From: Streptomyces antibioticus
Lineage (GTDB): Bacteria; Actinomycetota; Actinomycetes; Streptomycetales; Streptomycetaceae
DNA length: 64,000 nt
Direction: 5' to 3'
Assembly (NCBI RefSeq): GCF_001514065.1
Contig: NZ_KQ948426.1
Location: 124,001-188,000 of the forward strand
The notes under the pieces were generated by a model. The model was given only the letters and a program-made list of their open reading frames with translations. It made no database searches and was not told the DNA's origin. The translations under genes were made by a program, and so were the position numbers. Shown in pieces: positions 26,319 through 34,702 of this stretch; within the stretch, counting starts at the first letter, position 1, and every line of letters begins with the position of its first letter.

Positions 26319-27493
26319 GAGCCGGCCTTCCGGTGTGCGGCGCCGCGCTTGACGGCCTCGCGCCGTTCCTCGCTGGTCGAGTGGATGTACGGCTCCATGG
26401 ACTGGCTGGAGACGTGGCCCAGGAGGTCTTGGACGACATCGCGGTCGACGCCGCCGCGGACCCACCGAGTGGCGGCCGAGTGTCGCAGCATATGCGGCCG
26501 CGCAGCGAAGCCAGCCTTCTTCGCAAGCCGGTCGAACAAGCCCTTGGCGCCGTGGTACTTCATCGACGCGCCCAGCGGCTGCCGGAACAAGTTGACGAAG
26601 ACCATGTCAGACTCGGCTGCCTCCGCGACGGCGCTCCGCTCGTGCTGATACTCCGCGTAGAGGCCGACTACATCCGTCTCCACCGGCACCGAACGCGACT
26701 TGCGCGACTTTGCCAGAGCGCCGTTCGCGTTGTTCACCCGTCGCCGGATGTGGACATGGGGACCACGTTCGTAGCAGCCCAGCATCCGTGAATCGGATAG
26801 AAAATGCATGTCCTCACGGCGTAGCCCGAGCACCTCGCCGATCCGAGCCCCCGTGGCCGCGAGCAGCATGACCAAGAACCGGTCCCGCGCGTTGCGCGTC
26901 AGCCCGATCACCGTCTCGATCTGCGCAGCTGACAACCACTCGTAGCCCTGGACGGCGACCCGAAACTTGATCGTCCTGAACCTGACCACCCGGAACTGGT
27001 CGTCCTCGCCCGCGTCGTAGCCGGGCGGGAGCTGCCGCAGAAACTTCGGCTCCCAGAGCAAGTTCACGACCTCGAGCGCCACCCATCCCCGGGTCGAGCA
27101 GAAGTCGAGGAACCTCGCCGTGGTGGACAAAATGTCGTTGGCCGTCTTCTCCTCCCGGTAGCGCGGCTCAGCTGGTGCGACCCGCCCCTTCGGCGGCAAG
27201 GGCTTCTCGACGAGCCAGTAAAGGAAAGCCGAGAGCTGCCCCAGAGTCGGACATGTCCAGTCGATCCCCCGCTCGGCGCAGTACGACAGGTAGAGCGCGA
27301 CCCGCCCCGCGTACGTCCGCTGGGTGTTCACCGAGGAAGCCGGCCCCCGCAGATTCTCCAGGTACGCGCAAGCCTCCGGATGCAGCTCGTATCCGGCGCT
27401 GATCACGACCCATGAGGCCGAACCGTCAAGCGGTGATATCGCACGCTCGCTACGGAACGGTCGGGCGCTGACGGCAGCCGTAGCCAACGTCAC
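26315..27493 (-). CDS. tnpA: Tyrosine recombinase, TnpA-type
   Basis: 392 residues. SAM-like N-terminal domain (NTQRTYAGRVALYLSYCAER) and full catalytic set: ATGARIGEVLGLR (Arg, about 210), HMLRHSAATRW (about 333), LLGHVSSQSMEPYIHS (Tyr, about 368). I chose the GTG at 27493 because a GGGGGG ribosome site lies five bases upstream; an upstream GTG at 27547 also exists. It is the first gene at the right island end, 86 nt from attR, transcribed into the island. Confidence 0.92.
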   Translation of the reverse strand: MTLATAAVSARPFRSERAISPLDGSASWVVISAGYELHPEACAYLENLRGPASSVNTQRTYAGRVALYLSYCAERGIDWTCPTLGQLSAFLYWLVEKPLPPKGRVAPAEPRYREEKTANDILSTTARFLDFCSTRGWVALEVVNLLWEPKFLRQLPPGYDAGEDDQFRVVRFRTIKFRVAVQGYEWLSAAQIETVIGLTRNARDRFLVMLLAATGARIGEVLGLRREDMHFLSDSRMLGCYERGPHVHIRRRVNNANGALAKSRKSRSVPVETDVVGLYAEYQHERSAVAEAAESDMVFVNLFRQPLGASMKYHGAKGLFDRLAKKAGFAARPHMLRHSAATRWVRGGVDRDVVQDLLGHVSSQSMEPYIHSTSEERREAVKRGAAHRKAGS

Positions 27494-27561
27494 AGAAACC
27501 CCCCGAATAGATGTTAGGCACGTAGGTGGAGACAGGACGTGCCTCACGTGCCAGAGATCAT

Positions 27562-27585
27562 GAGCAACCCCAAGATAACGACGAT
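27562..27585. other. attR: right junction of the island
   Basis: Inner arm CCCCAAGATAACG (27568-27580) meets chromosomal ACGATCCCCATCGCG. The inner arm is the inverted counterpart of the left arm at 7736-7749. Joined at the CG, the two arms would give a nearly palindromic circle junction. Confidence 0.78.
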
Positions 27586-27663
27586 CCCCATCGCGTACTC
27601 CGAGGTGACCATCCCCGTGTCCTTCCGCGCCGCCCGAAGCCGCGCGAGTACCACCTTGTACAT
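27580..27663 (-). pseudogene. DUF4244 mini-pilin gene, N-terminal half
   Basis: Encodes MYKVVLARLRAARKDTG then MVTSEYAMGIV, the basic leader and pilin-type cleavage region (G-MVTSEYA, with Glu five residues past Gly) of DUF4244 proteins. Beyond the island junction the frame continues only to a TGA at 27544. Its partner half is at 7629-7737. This is the best candidate for the structural Flp-like pilin of the locus. Confidence 0.9.
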
Positions 27664-27754
27664 CTCAACCCCCGTAAGGATCAGCTCTGTTGTCTGCTGC
27701 TTCTCTGCTGCCTACTGCTTCTCGATCACCGGAACCGCCTCTCGCCCGCCCCCG

Positions 27755-28540
27755 TCATCCACCACCCCCTCCCTTGGCCGCGCCCGCCAGCCCGATCACG
27801 ATGGGCAGCACCCCCACCGCGATGAACGCGGGCAGAAAGCACAGCCCCACCGGCGCGGTCACGAGGACGGCGGCCCGCCTGGCCCGTGCCGTCGCGGTGC
27901 GCGCCCAGTCGGCCCGGGCCTCCGCGGCGAGCCGGGCGACGGGGGCGGCGGCGGGCAGTCCGGACACGTCGGCCCGTTCCAGCAGCCGCGCCAGGGGCCC
28001 GGCACCCGGCATCGAGGCCAGTCGCCGCCAGGCGTCGCCGGGTTCACCGCCCAGCCGCACCTCCGCCGCGCCCCGCGCGAGTGCCTCCCCGACCGGGCCG
28101 CCCAGCGCCTCGCCCACGGCCTGCGCCGCGACCACCGGACCGGCACCGGCCGCGATACAGGCCGCCAGCAGATCGGCCGCGAGCGGAAGTTGACGCGCGG
28201 CCTCTGCGGCGTCGTACTCCTCCTCGGCGCCCGAGGCCGTCTGCCGCCTGCGCCACCACCACAGCCCGGCGGCCACGCCCAGCCCGACGGCCACCCCGGC
28301 GGCACCCCCGACGAGAGCCCAGCCGCCGGCCACCACCCCCACCGAGGGCAGCCACCGCCGTACGGCGTTCCGCAAGTCACCCGGCGGCCCGGCGGACTTC
28401 GCCTCCCGCGCCACGAGCCGGGCCAGCCGCCGCCGGACCCGCCGCTCGCGGCGAATCCCCTCGGCGCATCTCGCGACCCACGCGAAGACCAGCAACGTCC
28501 CCACAACTGCCCCCAGCCTGTGGACAACTTCCGCACTCAC
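27755..28540 (-). CDS. tadC: Type II/IV secretion platform protein TadC
   Basis: 261 residues of the T2SSF/GspF fold: hydrophobic N-terminus, two central Ala-rich membrane segments (WALVGGAAGVAVGLGVAAGLW), a cytoplasmic loop, and a C-terminal membrane hairpin (PVGLCFLPAFIAVGVLPIVIG). The GTG start at 28540 fits the family length. It is the last intact gene before the split mini-pilin gene. Confidence 0.82.
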   Translation of the reverse strand: MSAEVVHRLGAVVGTLLVFAWVARCAEGIRRERRVRRRLARLVAREAKSAGPPGDLRNAVRRWLPSVGVVAGGWALVGGAAGVAVGLGVAAGLWWWRRRQTASGAEEEYDAAEAARQLPLAADLLAACIAAGAGPVVAAQAVGEALGGPVGEALARGAAEVRLGGEPGDAWRRLASMPGAGPLARLLERADVSGLPAAAPVARLAAEARADWARTATARARRAAVLVTAPVGLCFLPAFIAVGVLPIVIGLAGAAKGGGGG

Positions 28541-28595
28541 AGCACCCTCCTCCGCACGCCTCGCCGTTCCAGGCCGCCACCGCCCCCCGCCCGTC

Positions 28596-29468
28596 TCACA
28601 CCGCCTCCGCTCCCCGCACGATCCGCATCGCCCACCACATCCCCAGCCCCTCCAGCACCCCGCCCACCGCCAGGCACCCCAGCCCCGGTCCCGTGTGCAG
28701 CAGGACGTGGAGCGGGTCGGAGCCGAGGGCCGTACCGAGGAGCAGGCCCAGCACCGGCAGGCCGGCCAGCATCAGGGCCGTGGAGCGGGCGCCCGCCAAC
28801 TGGGCTCGCAGGTCGGCGCGTTGGTCCCGCTCGGCGCGCAACGCCGCTTCGAGCCGGTCGACCCCGGCGGCCAGCCCCGCGCCCCGGTCCACGGCGACCC
28901 GCCAGCACGCAGCGAGCCCCAGCAGCCCACCGGCCCCCGGCTGCCGTGCCGCCGCCGCGAGCGCGTCCGGCACGTCACCGCCGAACCGAGCCGCCGCCAG
29001 CACCGCCGGCTGGGCGTCACCGAGCCCGTCGCCGTCGCGCGCGGCCCGCAGCAGGGCCTCGCCCGGCTGCCGCCCGGCCCGCACCTCCCCGGCGAGCACC
29101 CCGCACAGCGCGATGACCGCGTCCCCGCGCCGCTCCCGGGCCCGCCGCTCCCGCCGGGCCAACCGCACCCGCCGCAGCAACGGCACCCCGGCCAGCCCCA
29201 CGGCGAGCGGCACCACGGAGGCCCCCAGCACCGCGAGCACGGCCCCGGCCGCCGCCGACCACCACTCGGCCCCCAGCCGCCCCCGCAAACGCCGTACCTC
29301 ACCGCCCAGTCGCCCCCACAGAGGCGGCCCGCTCCCGACCGCGCCACCGCTCCCCGCGAGCAGCAGCCGCGCCCGTCGAGCCCCGACCCGAGGCCCGCCC
29401 AGCAACCAGACGACCACCCCGACACAGGCCACGGCGGCAGCGGCCGGCATCTCACTCACCCCGGTCAT
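28596..29468 (-). CDS. tadB: Type II/IV secretion platform protein TadB
   Basis: 290 residues, T2SSF family, with membrane segments at the N-terminus (AAAVACVGVVVWLLGG), near 80-105 and at the C-terminus (LMLAGLPVLGLLLGTALG). The ATG at 29468 overlaps the end of tadA by 17 nt. Together with TadC it should form the inner-membrane platform driven by TadA. Confidence 0.85.
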   Translation of the reverse strand: MTGVSEMPAAAAVACVGVVVWLLGGPRVGARRARLLLAGSGGAVGSGPPLWGRLGGEVRRLRGRLGAEWWSAAAGAVLAVLGASVVPLAVGLAGVPLLRRVRLARRERRARERRGDAVIALCGVLAGEVRAGRQPGEALLRAARDGDGLGDAQPAVLAAARFGGDVPDALAAAARQPGAGGLLGLAACWRVAVDRGAGLAAGVDRLEAALRAERDQRADLRAQLAGARSTALMLAGLPVLGLLLGTALGSDPLHVLLHTGPGLGCLAVGGVLEGLGMWWAMRIVRGAEAV

Positions 29469-30867
29469 GGCATCCCTCTCCGAGCAGCCCCCGCAGCCGC
29501 TCCCATCCCTGCTCGTACGCGAAGCCCTCCGCGCCCCACCGCAGCGCCGGCACCGTGCGCACCAGCCCCGAGGGGTCCCGTTCCAGCACCCGCACCTCGG
29601 CGATCCGCCGCCGCCCGGTCCGATCGCGCACCAGGTGCAGCACCACCGACAGCGCGGCCGCCACCTGGGAGTGCAGCGCGGCCCGGTCGAGCCCTGCGGC
29701 CGTGCCCAGCGCCTCCAGGCGGGCCGGCACATCGGCGGCGGCGTTGGCGTGGACCGTCCCGCAGCCGCCTTCGTGGCCGGTGTTCAACGCGGCCAGCAAA
29801 TGCACCACTTCGGGCCCCCGCACCTCGCCCACGACCAGCCGGTCCGGCCGCATCCGCAGCGCCTGCCGCACCAGGTCCTGGAGCGTGACCAGGCCCGCGC
29901 CCTCCTGGTTGGCCGGTCTGCTCTCCAGACGGACCACGTGCGGATGGTCGGGCCGCAGTTCCGCCGAGTCCTCGGCGAGCACGATCCGTTCCCCGGGCCC
30001 GATCAGCCCCAGCAGCGCGCTGAGCAGCGTCGTCTTGCCGCTGCCGGTCCCGCCGCTGATGAGGAACGACAGCCGCGCGTCGACCAGCGCCCGCAGCACC
30101 CGGTCCCCGCCGGGCGGCACGGTGCCCGCCGCCATCAGTTCGTCCAGCGTGAAGGCGCGCGGTCGCACGACCCGCAGCGACAGACAGGTGCAGTCGACGG
30201 CCACCGGTGGCAGCACCGCATGGAGCCGCGTCCCGTCGGGCAGCCGGGCGTCCGCCCACGGCCGTGCGTCGTCGAGGCGCCGGCCTGCCACCGCGGCCAG
30301 CCGCTGCGCGAGGCGCCGTACGGCCGCGGCGTCGGGGAAGGCGACCCCGGTCAGCTCCAGCCCGCCGCCCCGGTCCACCCAGACCCGGTCCGGCGCCGAC
30401 ACCAGGACGTCGGTGACGGACGGATCGGCGAGCAGCGGCTCCAAGGGCCCGCTGCCGACCAGCTCGGACCGCAACCGCGCGGCGGCGCCCAGCACTTCGG
30501 CGTCGCCGAGCACCCGCCCCTGCTCACGCAGTGCCTGCGCCACCCGCGCGGGCGTCGGTTCGGCCCCACTCTCGGCAAGCCACTGCCGTACGCCGTCGAG
30601 AAGCTCCGAAGCCATGTCGGCCCCGCCCTGCGCACTCCCGAACCGCCCTGGAGCCGGGCCCACATCACCCCGCACTCGGCCCGACGCCTCCGAAGGCAGG
30701 CCCTCGCCACGCCGTGCACCGTCAAAGGCACCCGCGCCGTCCCGCACAGGTCCAGCGGCCCGCGCGTCCGCGCCGCCGCGTAAACGGCCAACCACACCCG
30801 GCCCCGCCCCCGCGCCACCCGACCCGCCACGCGCGCGTGCCCGCTCGTCCTCCCGCACCGTGGTCAT
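29452..30867 (-). CDS. tadA: Pilus assembly ATPase TadA/CpaF
   Basis: 471 residues. After a disordered Gly/Ala/Arg-rich N-terminus (1-80) comes the secretion ATPase domain with Walker A SGGTGSGKTTLL (about 270), Asp box LAEDSAELRPDHPHVVRLESR, Walker B RPDRLVVGEVRGPEVV and the His box TGHEGGCGTVHAN. The ATG at 30867 overlaps the ssd stop in ATGA. The frame stays open another 800 nt upstream, antisense-like and unsupported. Confidence 0.93.
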   Translation of the reverse strand: MTTVREDERARARGGSGGAGAGPGVVGRLRGGADARAAGPVRDGAGAFDGARRGEGLPSEASGRVRGDVGPAPGRFGSAQGGADMASELLDGVRQWLAESGAEPTPARVAQALREQGRVLGDAEVLGAAARLRSELVGSGPLEPLLADPSVTDVLVSAPDRVWVDRGGGLELTGVAFPDAAAVRRLAQRLAAVAGRRLDDARPWADARLPDGTRLHAVLPPVAVDCTCLSLRVVRPRAFTLDELMAAGTVPPGGDRVLRALVDARLSFLISGGTGSGKTTLLSALLGLIGPGERIVLAEDSAELRPDHPHVVRLESRPANQEGAGLVTLQDLVRQALRMRPDRLVVGEVRGPEVVHLLAALNTGHEGGCGTVHANAAADVPARLEALGTAAGLDRAALHSQVAAALSVVLHLVRDRTGRRRIAEVRVLERDPSGLVRTVPALRWGAEGFAYEQGWERLRGLLGEGCHDRGE

Positions 30868-31982
30868 GCCGCCTCCACCAGTGCCCGCTCCCAGAACTCC
30901 TTGCAGAACCGCGTCAGCGGCCCCCTCCCGGCGCCGGGCGGTGTCCTGGTCTCGTGCGGTCGCAGCAGGCCCGCCTCGACCGGCACCTCGCCCACCAGGG
31001 GCAGGCCGAGCAGGCGTGCCACCTCGCGGTCGTCGAGTCCGGGCGCGTACGGGCCCCGTACGGCGACCCGCAGGTCGCGTACGACCATGCCGACCGCGGA
31101 GGCCATCCGTCCGGCCGCCGCGACGGCCCGCAGTTCGGCGGGGACGACGAGGATGCCGAGGTCGAGCTGGGCAAGCGTCTCGGCCACGCCGCCGTCGATA
31201 CGGCGGGGCAGGTCGACGACGACCGTGCCGCCCCGGCGTCGGGCGGCGGCCAGCACCGCGCGGACGGCCTGCGGCGGGACGGCGACACAGTCGCCGCGGT
31301 CCCAGCTGAGCACCCGCAGGGAGTGCAGCTCGGGCAGCGACTCCTCCAGGGCGCCGCCTCCGACCCGGCCGCGTGAGGCGGCGAACGCCGGCCAGCGCAG
31401 CCCCTCGGCGGTCTCCCCGCCGAGCAGTACGTCGAGTCCGCCGCCCAGCGGATCGGCGTCCACGAGCAGGGTGCGCAGTCCCTCCCGCGCGGAGGTGACG
31501 GCGAGCGCACAAGCGAGCGTGGAAGCCCCGGCCCCGCCCCGGCCGCCGATGACGCCGACGGTGAGGGCGGGCCGGCCGACGCCTTCGGCGACGTCGGCGA
31601 TCCGGTCGACGAGCCACTGCTCGCCGTCGGGCAGCATCAGGACGTGGTCGGCGCCGATCTCGACGGCCCGGCGCCACACCCCGGAGTCGTCCTGGTCCCT
31701 GCCTACGAGCACGACCCCGCCTCTGCGCACGGCGCCCCGCACGCGTCGTACGGCGTCGTCACCGACCAGGACGAGCGGTGCGGCCTCCCATCGGTCCCGC
31801 GGCTCGGGCACCCCCGGGTGCACCTCGGGTGTGGCGCCGGCCGCCGCGCAGAGCCGGAGCAGGTCGTCGAGGAGCCCGGGGTCCTCGGTGATGATCAACG
31901 GTCCGCCCTGGCGCCCTCCGGCGCCGGACGGCGGATCGTGTGTGACGGCTGCGGCCACGCTTTCCATCCCCCTTCGCTGCAT
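30864..31982 (-). CDS. ssd: Septum-site-determining/CpaE-like ATPase (Ssd, Rv3660c family)
   Basis: 372 residues: an N-terminal receiver-like part (LIITEDPGLLDDLLRLCAAAG), then a ParA/MinD fold with deviant P-loop GGRGGAGASTLA (about 148) and LLVDADPLGGGLDVLLGGE. The Ssd/CpaE family localises Tad pilus machinery and influences septation in actinobacteria. It is the promoter-proximal gene of the Tad cluster. The start is ATG 31982, or ATG 31967. Confidence 0.85.
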   Translation of the reverse strand: MQRRGMESVAAAVTHDPPSGAGGRQGGPLIITEDPGLLDDLLRLCAAAGATPEVHPGVPEPRDRWEAAPLVLVGDDAVRRVRGAVRRGGVVLVGRDQDDSGVWRRAVEIGADHVLMLPDGEQWLVDRIADVAEGVGRPALTVGVIGGRGGAGASTLACALAVTSAREGLRTLLVDADPLGGGLDVLLGGETAEGLRWPAFAASRGRVGGGALEESLPELHSLRVLSWDRGDCVAVPPQAVRAVLAAARRRGGTVVVDLPRRIDGGVAETLAQLDLGILVVPAELRAVAAAGRMASAVGMVVRDLRVAVRGPYAPGLDDREVARLLGLPLVGEVPVEAGLLRPHETRTPPGAGRGPLTRFCKEFWERALVEAA

Positions 31983-32304
31983 CCCGCGAGGGCATCAAGC
32001 GCCTCGCGATTCCCGAACGTGTGAAGAACCGGCAACCGGCCTCCATATGAACGGCCGATAGGAACCGGCCAAACGCGCCCGACTAACCGGATCCGGCCAT
32101 CGGATCGGCGTCGGCGGGCCGCGCTGGAATCACGGTGCAACGCCGCGGAAAATGAAGTGGATCTTGGTCGATATCTGTGGACAACTCGGCCGTTGTGAAT
32201 ATGTCCGTCACCCAAACCGGTGAGCTCTGCACCGACCCGTACCGACTTCTGTACGACTTCCGCAGAGCAGCGCTACAGCTACGGACAGTGACGGATCATG
32301 GGCA
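31983..32304. other. Gene-free region upstream of ssd
   Basis: No coding frame was supported. It must contain the promoter of the Tad cluster and ends at the terminator stem of the 6C RNA. Confidence 0.5.
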
Positions 32305-32460
32305 TACGGAAGAGGCGGCCGAAGCCGCCTCGATGCGGCGGTCCAGCCGCCTGCGAGAAAGAGAAAACCCGCCCGGACATGCGACGACCCCCACCGGGGG
32401 GGAGAGTGGGGGTCGTCTCCACGGCCGACTCGGGGGGGGAGGAGCCGGGCCGGGTTAGCA
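32305..32460 (-). ncRNA. 6C RNA (actinobacterial small RNA)
   Basis: On the minus strand two successive hairpins carry cytosine runs in their loops: stem 32442-32451/32423-32431 with eight C, and stem 32406-32417/32382-32394 with seven C. That is the defining 6C motif. A UUCG-capped stem GAGGCGGC/GCCGCCTC (32312-32331) downstream is a good terminator. Position between ssd and the HAD gene matches the known Streptomyces sRNA location, from memory. The 5' end is approximate. Confidence 0.82.
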
Positions 32461-32552
32461 CGGTCGCGAACGATCCGTGACTTCCATGGTGTACCCGAGA
32501 GCCCTCTCAGGCAAACCCACGCGCCCCACCTTACGCCGAATGGGCTGCGCCT

Positions 32553-33386
32553 ATGCTCGGGGTCGTGGAAAACCACTCCTTGCCCCGCACAGCGGCCTTC
32601 TTTGACCTGGACAAGACGGTCATTGCGAAGTCGAGCACGCTCACGTTCAGCAAGTCGTTCTACCAAGGCGGGCTGATCAACCGCCGGGCCGCGGTGCGTA
32701 CCGCGTACGCCCAGTTCGTCTTCCTCGTGGGCGGCATGGACCACGACCAGATGGAGCGGACCCGCGAGTACCTCTCCCAGCTCGTGCGCGGCTGGAACGT
32801 GCAGCAGGTGAAGGAGATCGTCGCCGAGACCCTGCACGACCTGATCGACCCGATCATCTACGACGAGGCCGCCTCCCTCATCGAGGAGCACCACCGGGCC
32901 GGCCGCGACGTCGTGATCGTGTCCACGTCGGGCGCGGAGGTCGTCGAGCCGATCGGTGAACTCCTCGGCGCGGACCGCGTGGTGGCCACCCGGATGGTGG
33001 TCGGCGAGGACGGCTGCTTCACCGGCGAGGTGGAGTACTACGCCTACGGTCCGACGAAGGCCGAGGCGATCAAGGAGCTGGCCGAGTCCGAGGGGTACGA
33101 CCTGGAGCGCTGTTACGCCTACAGCGACTCGGCGACCGATCTGCCGATGCTCCAGTCGGTCGGCCATCCGCACGCCGTCAACCCGGACCGCGCGCTGCGT
33201 CGTGAGGCGCTCGCGCGCGGGTGGCCGATTCTCGATTTCCACCGTCCGGTCCGGCTCAAGCAGCGATTCCCCGCGTTCTCCGTACCACCCCGTCCGGCAC
33301 TGGTCGCGGCGGCCGCCATAGGGGCCGCGGCCGCCACCGCGGGCCTCGTCTGGTACGCGAGTCGGCGCCGGGCGACGGCGCTCTGA
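32553..33386 (+). CDS. HAD-IB family phosphatase (SerB/CicA-like)
   Basis: 277 residues. HAD motif I FFDLDKTVI, motif II IVSTSGAE, motif III/IV SDSATDLPML, with Lys in YGPTKAEAIKEL. A C-terminal hydrophobic helix (ALVAAAAIGAAAATAGLVWYA) followed by RRR anchors it to the membrane. Start ATG 32553, or GTG 32565 closer to the conserved part. It is divergent from the 6C RNA. Substrate unknown; subfamily members hydrolyse small phosphate esters or lysophospholipids. Confidence 0.88.
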   Translation: MLGVVENHSLPRTAAFFDLDKTVIAKSSTLTFSKSFYQGGLINRRAAVRTAYAQFVFLVGGMDHDQMERTREYLSQLVRGWNVQQVKEIVAETLHDLIDPIIYDEAASLIEEHHRAGRDVVIVSTSGAEVVEPIGELLGADRVVATRMVVGEDGCFTGEVEYYAYGPTKAEAIKELAESEGYDLERCYAYSDSATDLPMLQSVGHPHAVNPDRALRREALARGWPILDFHRPVRLKQRFPAFSVPPRPALVAAAAIGAAAATAGLVWYASRRRATAL

Positions 33387-33776
33387 GCTGCGTCGGCGTC
33401 ACGACTTTGCCCATGTCCGGTATATCGGTGCCCGTTTAACGACTGTTTGAGAGTAAAAGTAAAGAACTGCAGCCAGCACTTCCGCTTGCCCGGGTCCTGG
33501 AGTACAAAGGGGTTAACGGCCCGCGAGACCAAGGACATCCGAGAGGATCACCTTAATAACGCATTTGGCCCCACGGACCGCGCATGAACACTGGGCACCC
33601 ACGCGACGTCGACCCGTCGATTACGGGCCAGCCGCACCAGGTGACGGGCAAAGTTCCCGACCTGATGGGCAACACATCGAGGACGCTTGGTAACCCGGTG
33701 AGCATGCCAGCGGCGGTACGAATCCTCGTACCGCCGCAACCCTGTTCAGGCCCCCGCGCGGGGGCCTGTTTCGTGC
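33387..33776. other. Gene-free 390-nt region, possible small RNA
   Basis: No convincing frame. It contains an A-rich stretch (GAGTAAAAGTAAAG, around 33450), a perfect stem GCGGTACGA/TCGTACCGC (33713-33734) and then the terminator at 33748-33767. This is the layout of a short transcript read on the plus strand between two convergent genes. Confidence 0.4.
33748..33767. terminator. Bidirectional hairpin between convergent genes
   Basis: Perfect 20-base palindrome AGGCCCCCGC/GCGGGGGCCT followed by GTTTCG on the plus strand, nine bases from the stop of the opposite gene. Confidence 0.75.
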
Positions 33777-34601
33777 CTACGCCGCCCCACGCTGCAACGC
33801 CTCGCACACCGCCGTCGACTCGCGCACGCCGAGTTCGACCGCCTTGCCGCAGTGGGCGATCCAGGCGGCCATCCCCTCCGGAGTACCGGAGACATAGCCT
33901 TCGAGGGCCGCCAGATAGGCCGCCCGGCCCAGTTCGGCGTGGCCGACCTCCGCCGGGCAGACGGACTTGGGGTCGAGACCGCTGCCGATCAGGACGATGC
34001 GCTCGGCCGCGCGCGCGACCAGGCCGTTGTGGGAGGTGAAGGGCCGCAGCGCGAGGAGTTCACCGTGCACGACGGCCGCCGTCACCAGCGCAGGGGCGGA
34101 ACTGCCCGCGATGATCAGCTCGGACAGGCCCTCCAGGCGGCCGTTGACCTCCGCCGCGCTCGGCAGCGGCAGTTCGATCAGCGGCTCGTCGACCGGTTCA
34201 CCGTCCCGGCGCGGGCGCCCGACCTCGTCGCCGTTGTTCGCCGCGGCCACCAGGTGCAGCCGGGCCAGCACGCGGAGGGGCGACTGCCGCCAGATGGACA
34301 GGAGTTGGCCCGCCTCGGCGGTCAGCCTGAGCGCGGCGCCCATCACACGCGCCTCGTCGTCCCCGCTGAAGTCGGAGCGGCGGCGCACCTCTTCGAGCGC
34401 CCAGTCGGCGCCGGACAGCGCCGCGGACCCGCGGGAGCCGCGCAGCGCGGCCTCACCGGTGACCGTATTGCTGCGCCGCCGCATGATCCGGTGCCCGTAG
34501 ACCCGGTCCACGGCCTTGCGCACGGACTCCACGGAGTCGGCCACTCCGGGCAGCGAGCCCAGGGCCGCGAGCGGGTCGGCGGTCGCGCCTGTCGTACTCA
34601 T
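33777..34601 (-). CDS. Fic-like fold protein, degenerate motif
   Basis: 274 residues. RPFTSHNGLVARAAER (about 189-204) aligns with the Fic motif HPFxxGNGRxxR but lacks the catalytic His, which is replaced by Arg. In Streptomyces such genes are often labelled oxidoreductase without support. The ATG at 34601 starts MSTTGATADPLAAL. It is divergent from the MinD-like gene. Probably a non-AMPylating Fic relative; function unknown. Confidence 0.68.
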   Translation of the reverse strand: MSTTGATADPLAALGSLPGVADSVESVRKAVDRVYGHRIMRRRSNTVTGEAALRGSRGSAALSGADWALEEVRRRSDFSGDDEARVMGAALRLTAEAGQLLSIWRQSPLRVLARLHLVAAANNGDEVGRPRRDGEPVDEPLIELPLPSAAEVNGRLEGLSELIIAGSSAPALVTAAVVHGELLALRPFTSHNGLVARAAERIVLIGSGLDPKSVCPAEVGHAELGRAAYLAALEGYVSGTPEGMAAWIAHCGKAVELGVRESTAVCEALQRGAA

Positions 34602-34702
34602 GAGTACGACATTACGCAACGGTGGACCGGACCCCACGATGGAGTGGTCTTCTTCACGCACGCCTGCCACGTACAGCTACTGCACCACTACCCTTCGTGA
34701 AC

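Larger units (their letters stand above)
7738..27580. mobile_element. Tn554-type (TnpABC) genomic island, about 19.8 kb
   Basis: The boundaries come from reconstructing the interrupted DUF4244 gene: chromosomal coding sequence stops at about 7737 and resumes at about 27580, sharing only a CG. The right end carries two tyrosine recombinases plus a DUF6262/TnpC-like gene in the order and coupling of Tn554 tnpA-tnpB-tnpC. Base composition inside is visibly lower in G+C than in the flanks, with many A/T-ending codons. Cargo comprises putative defence genes. A second copy of the left-end sequence at 12046-12164 shows the island is composite. Confidence 0.9.

Noticed and set aside
27886..30783. 965-codon plus-strand frame over the Tad genes
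   Set aside because: Pro/Ala/Arg-rich shadow of tadA-tadC, which have clear motifs on the other strand.
30868..31677. N-terminal extension of TadA
   Set aside because: Out-of-frame shadow of ssd; the ATGA overlap at 30864-30867 gives the natural start.
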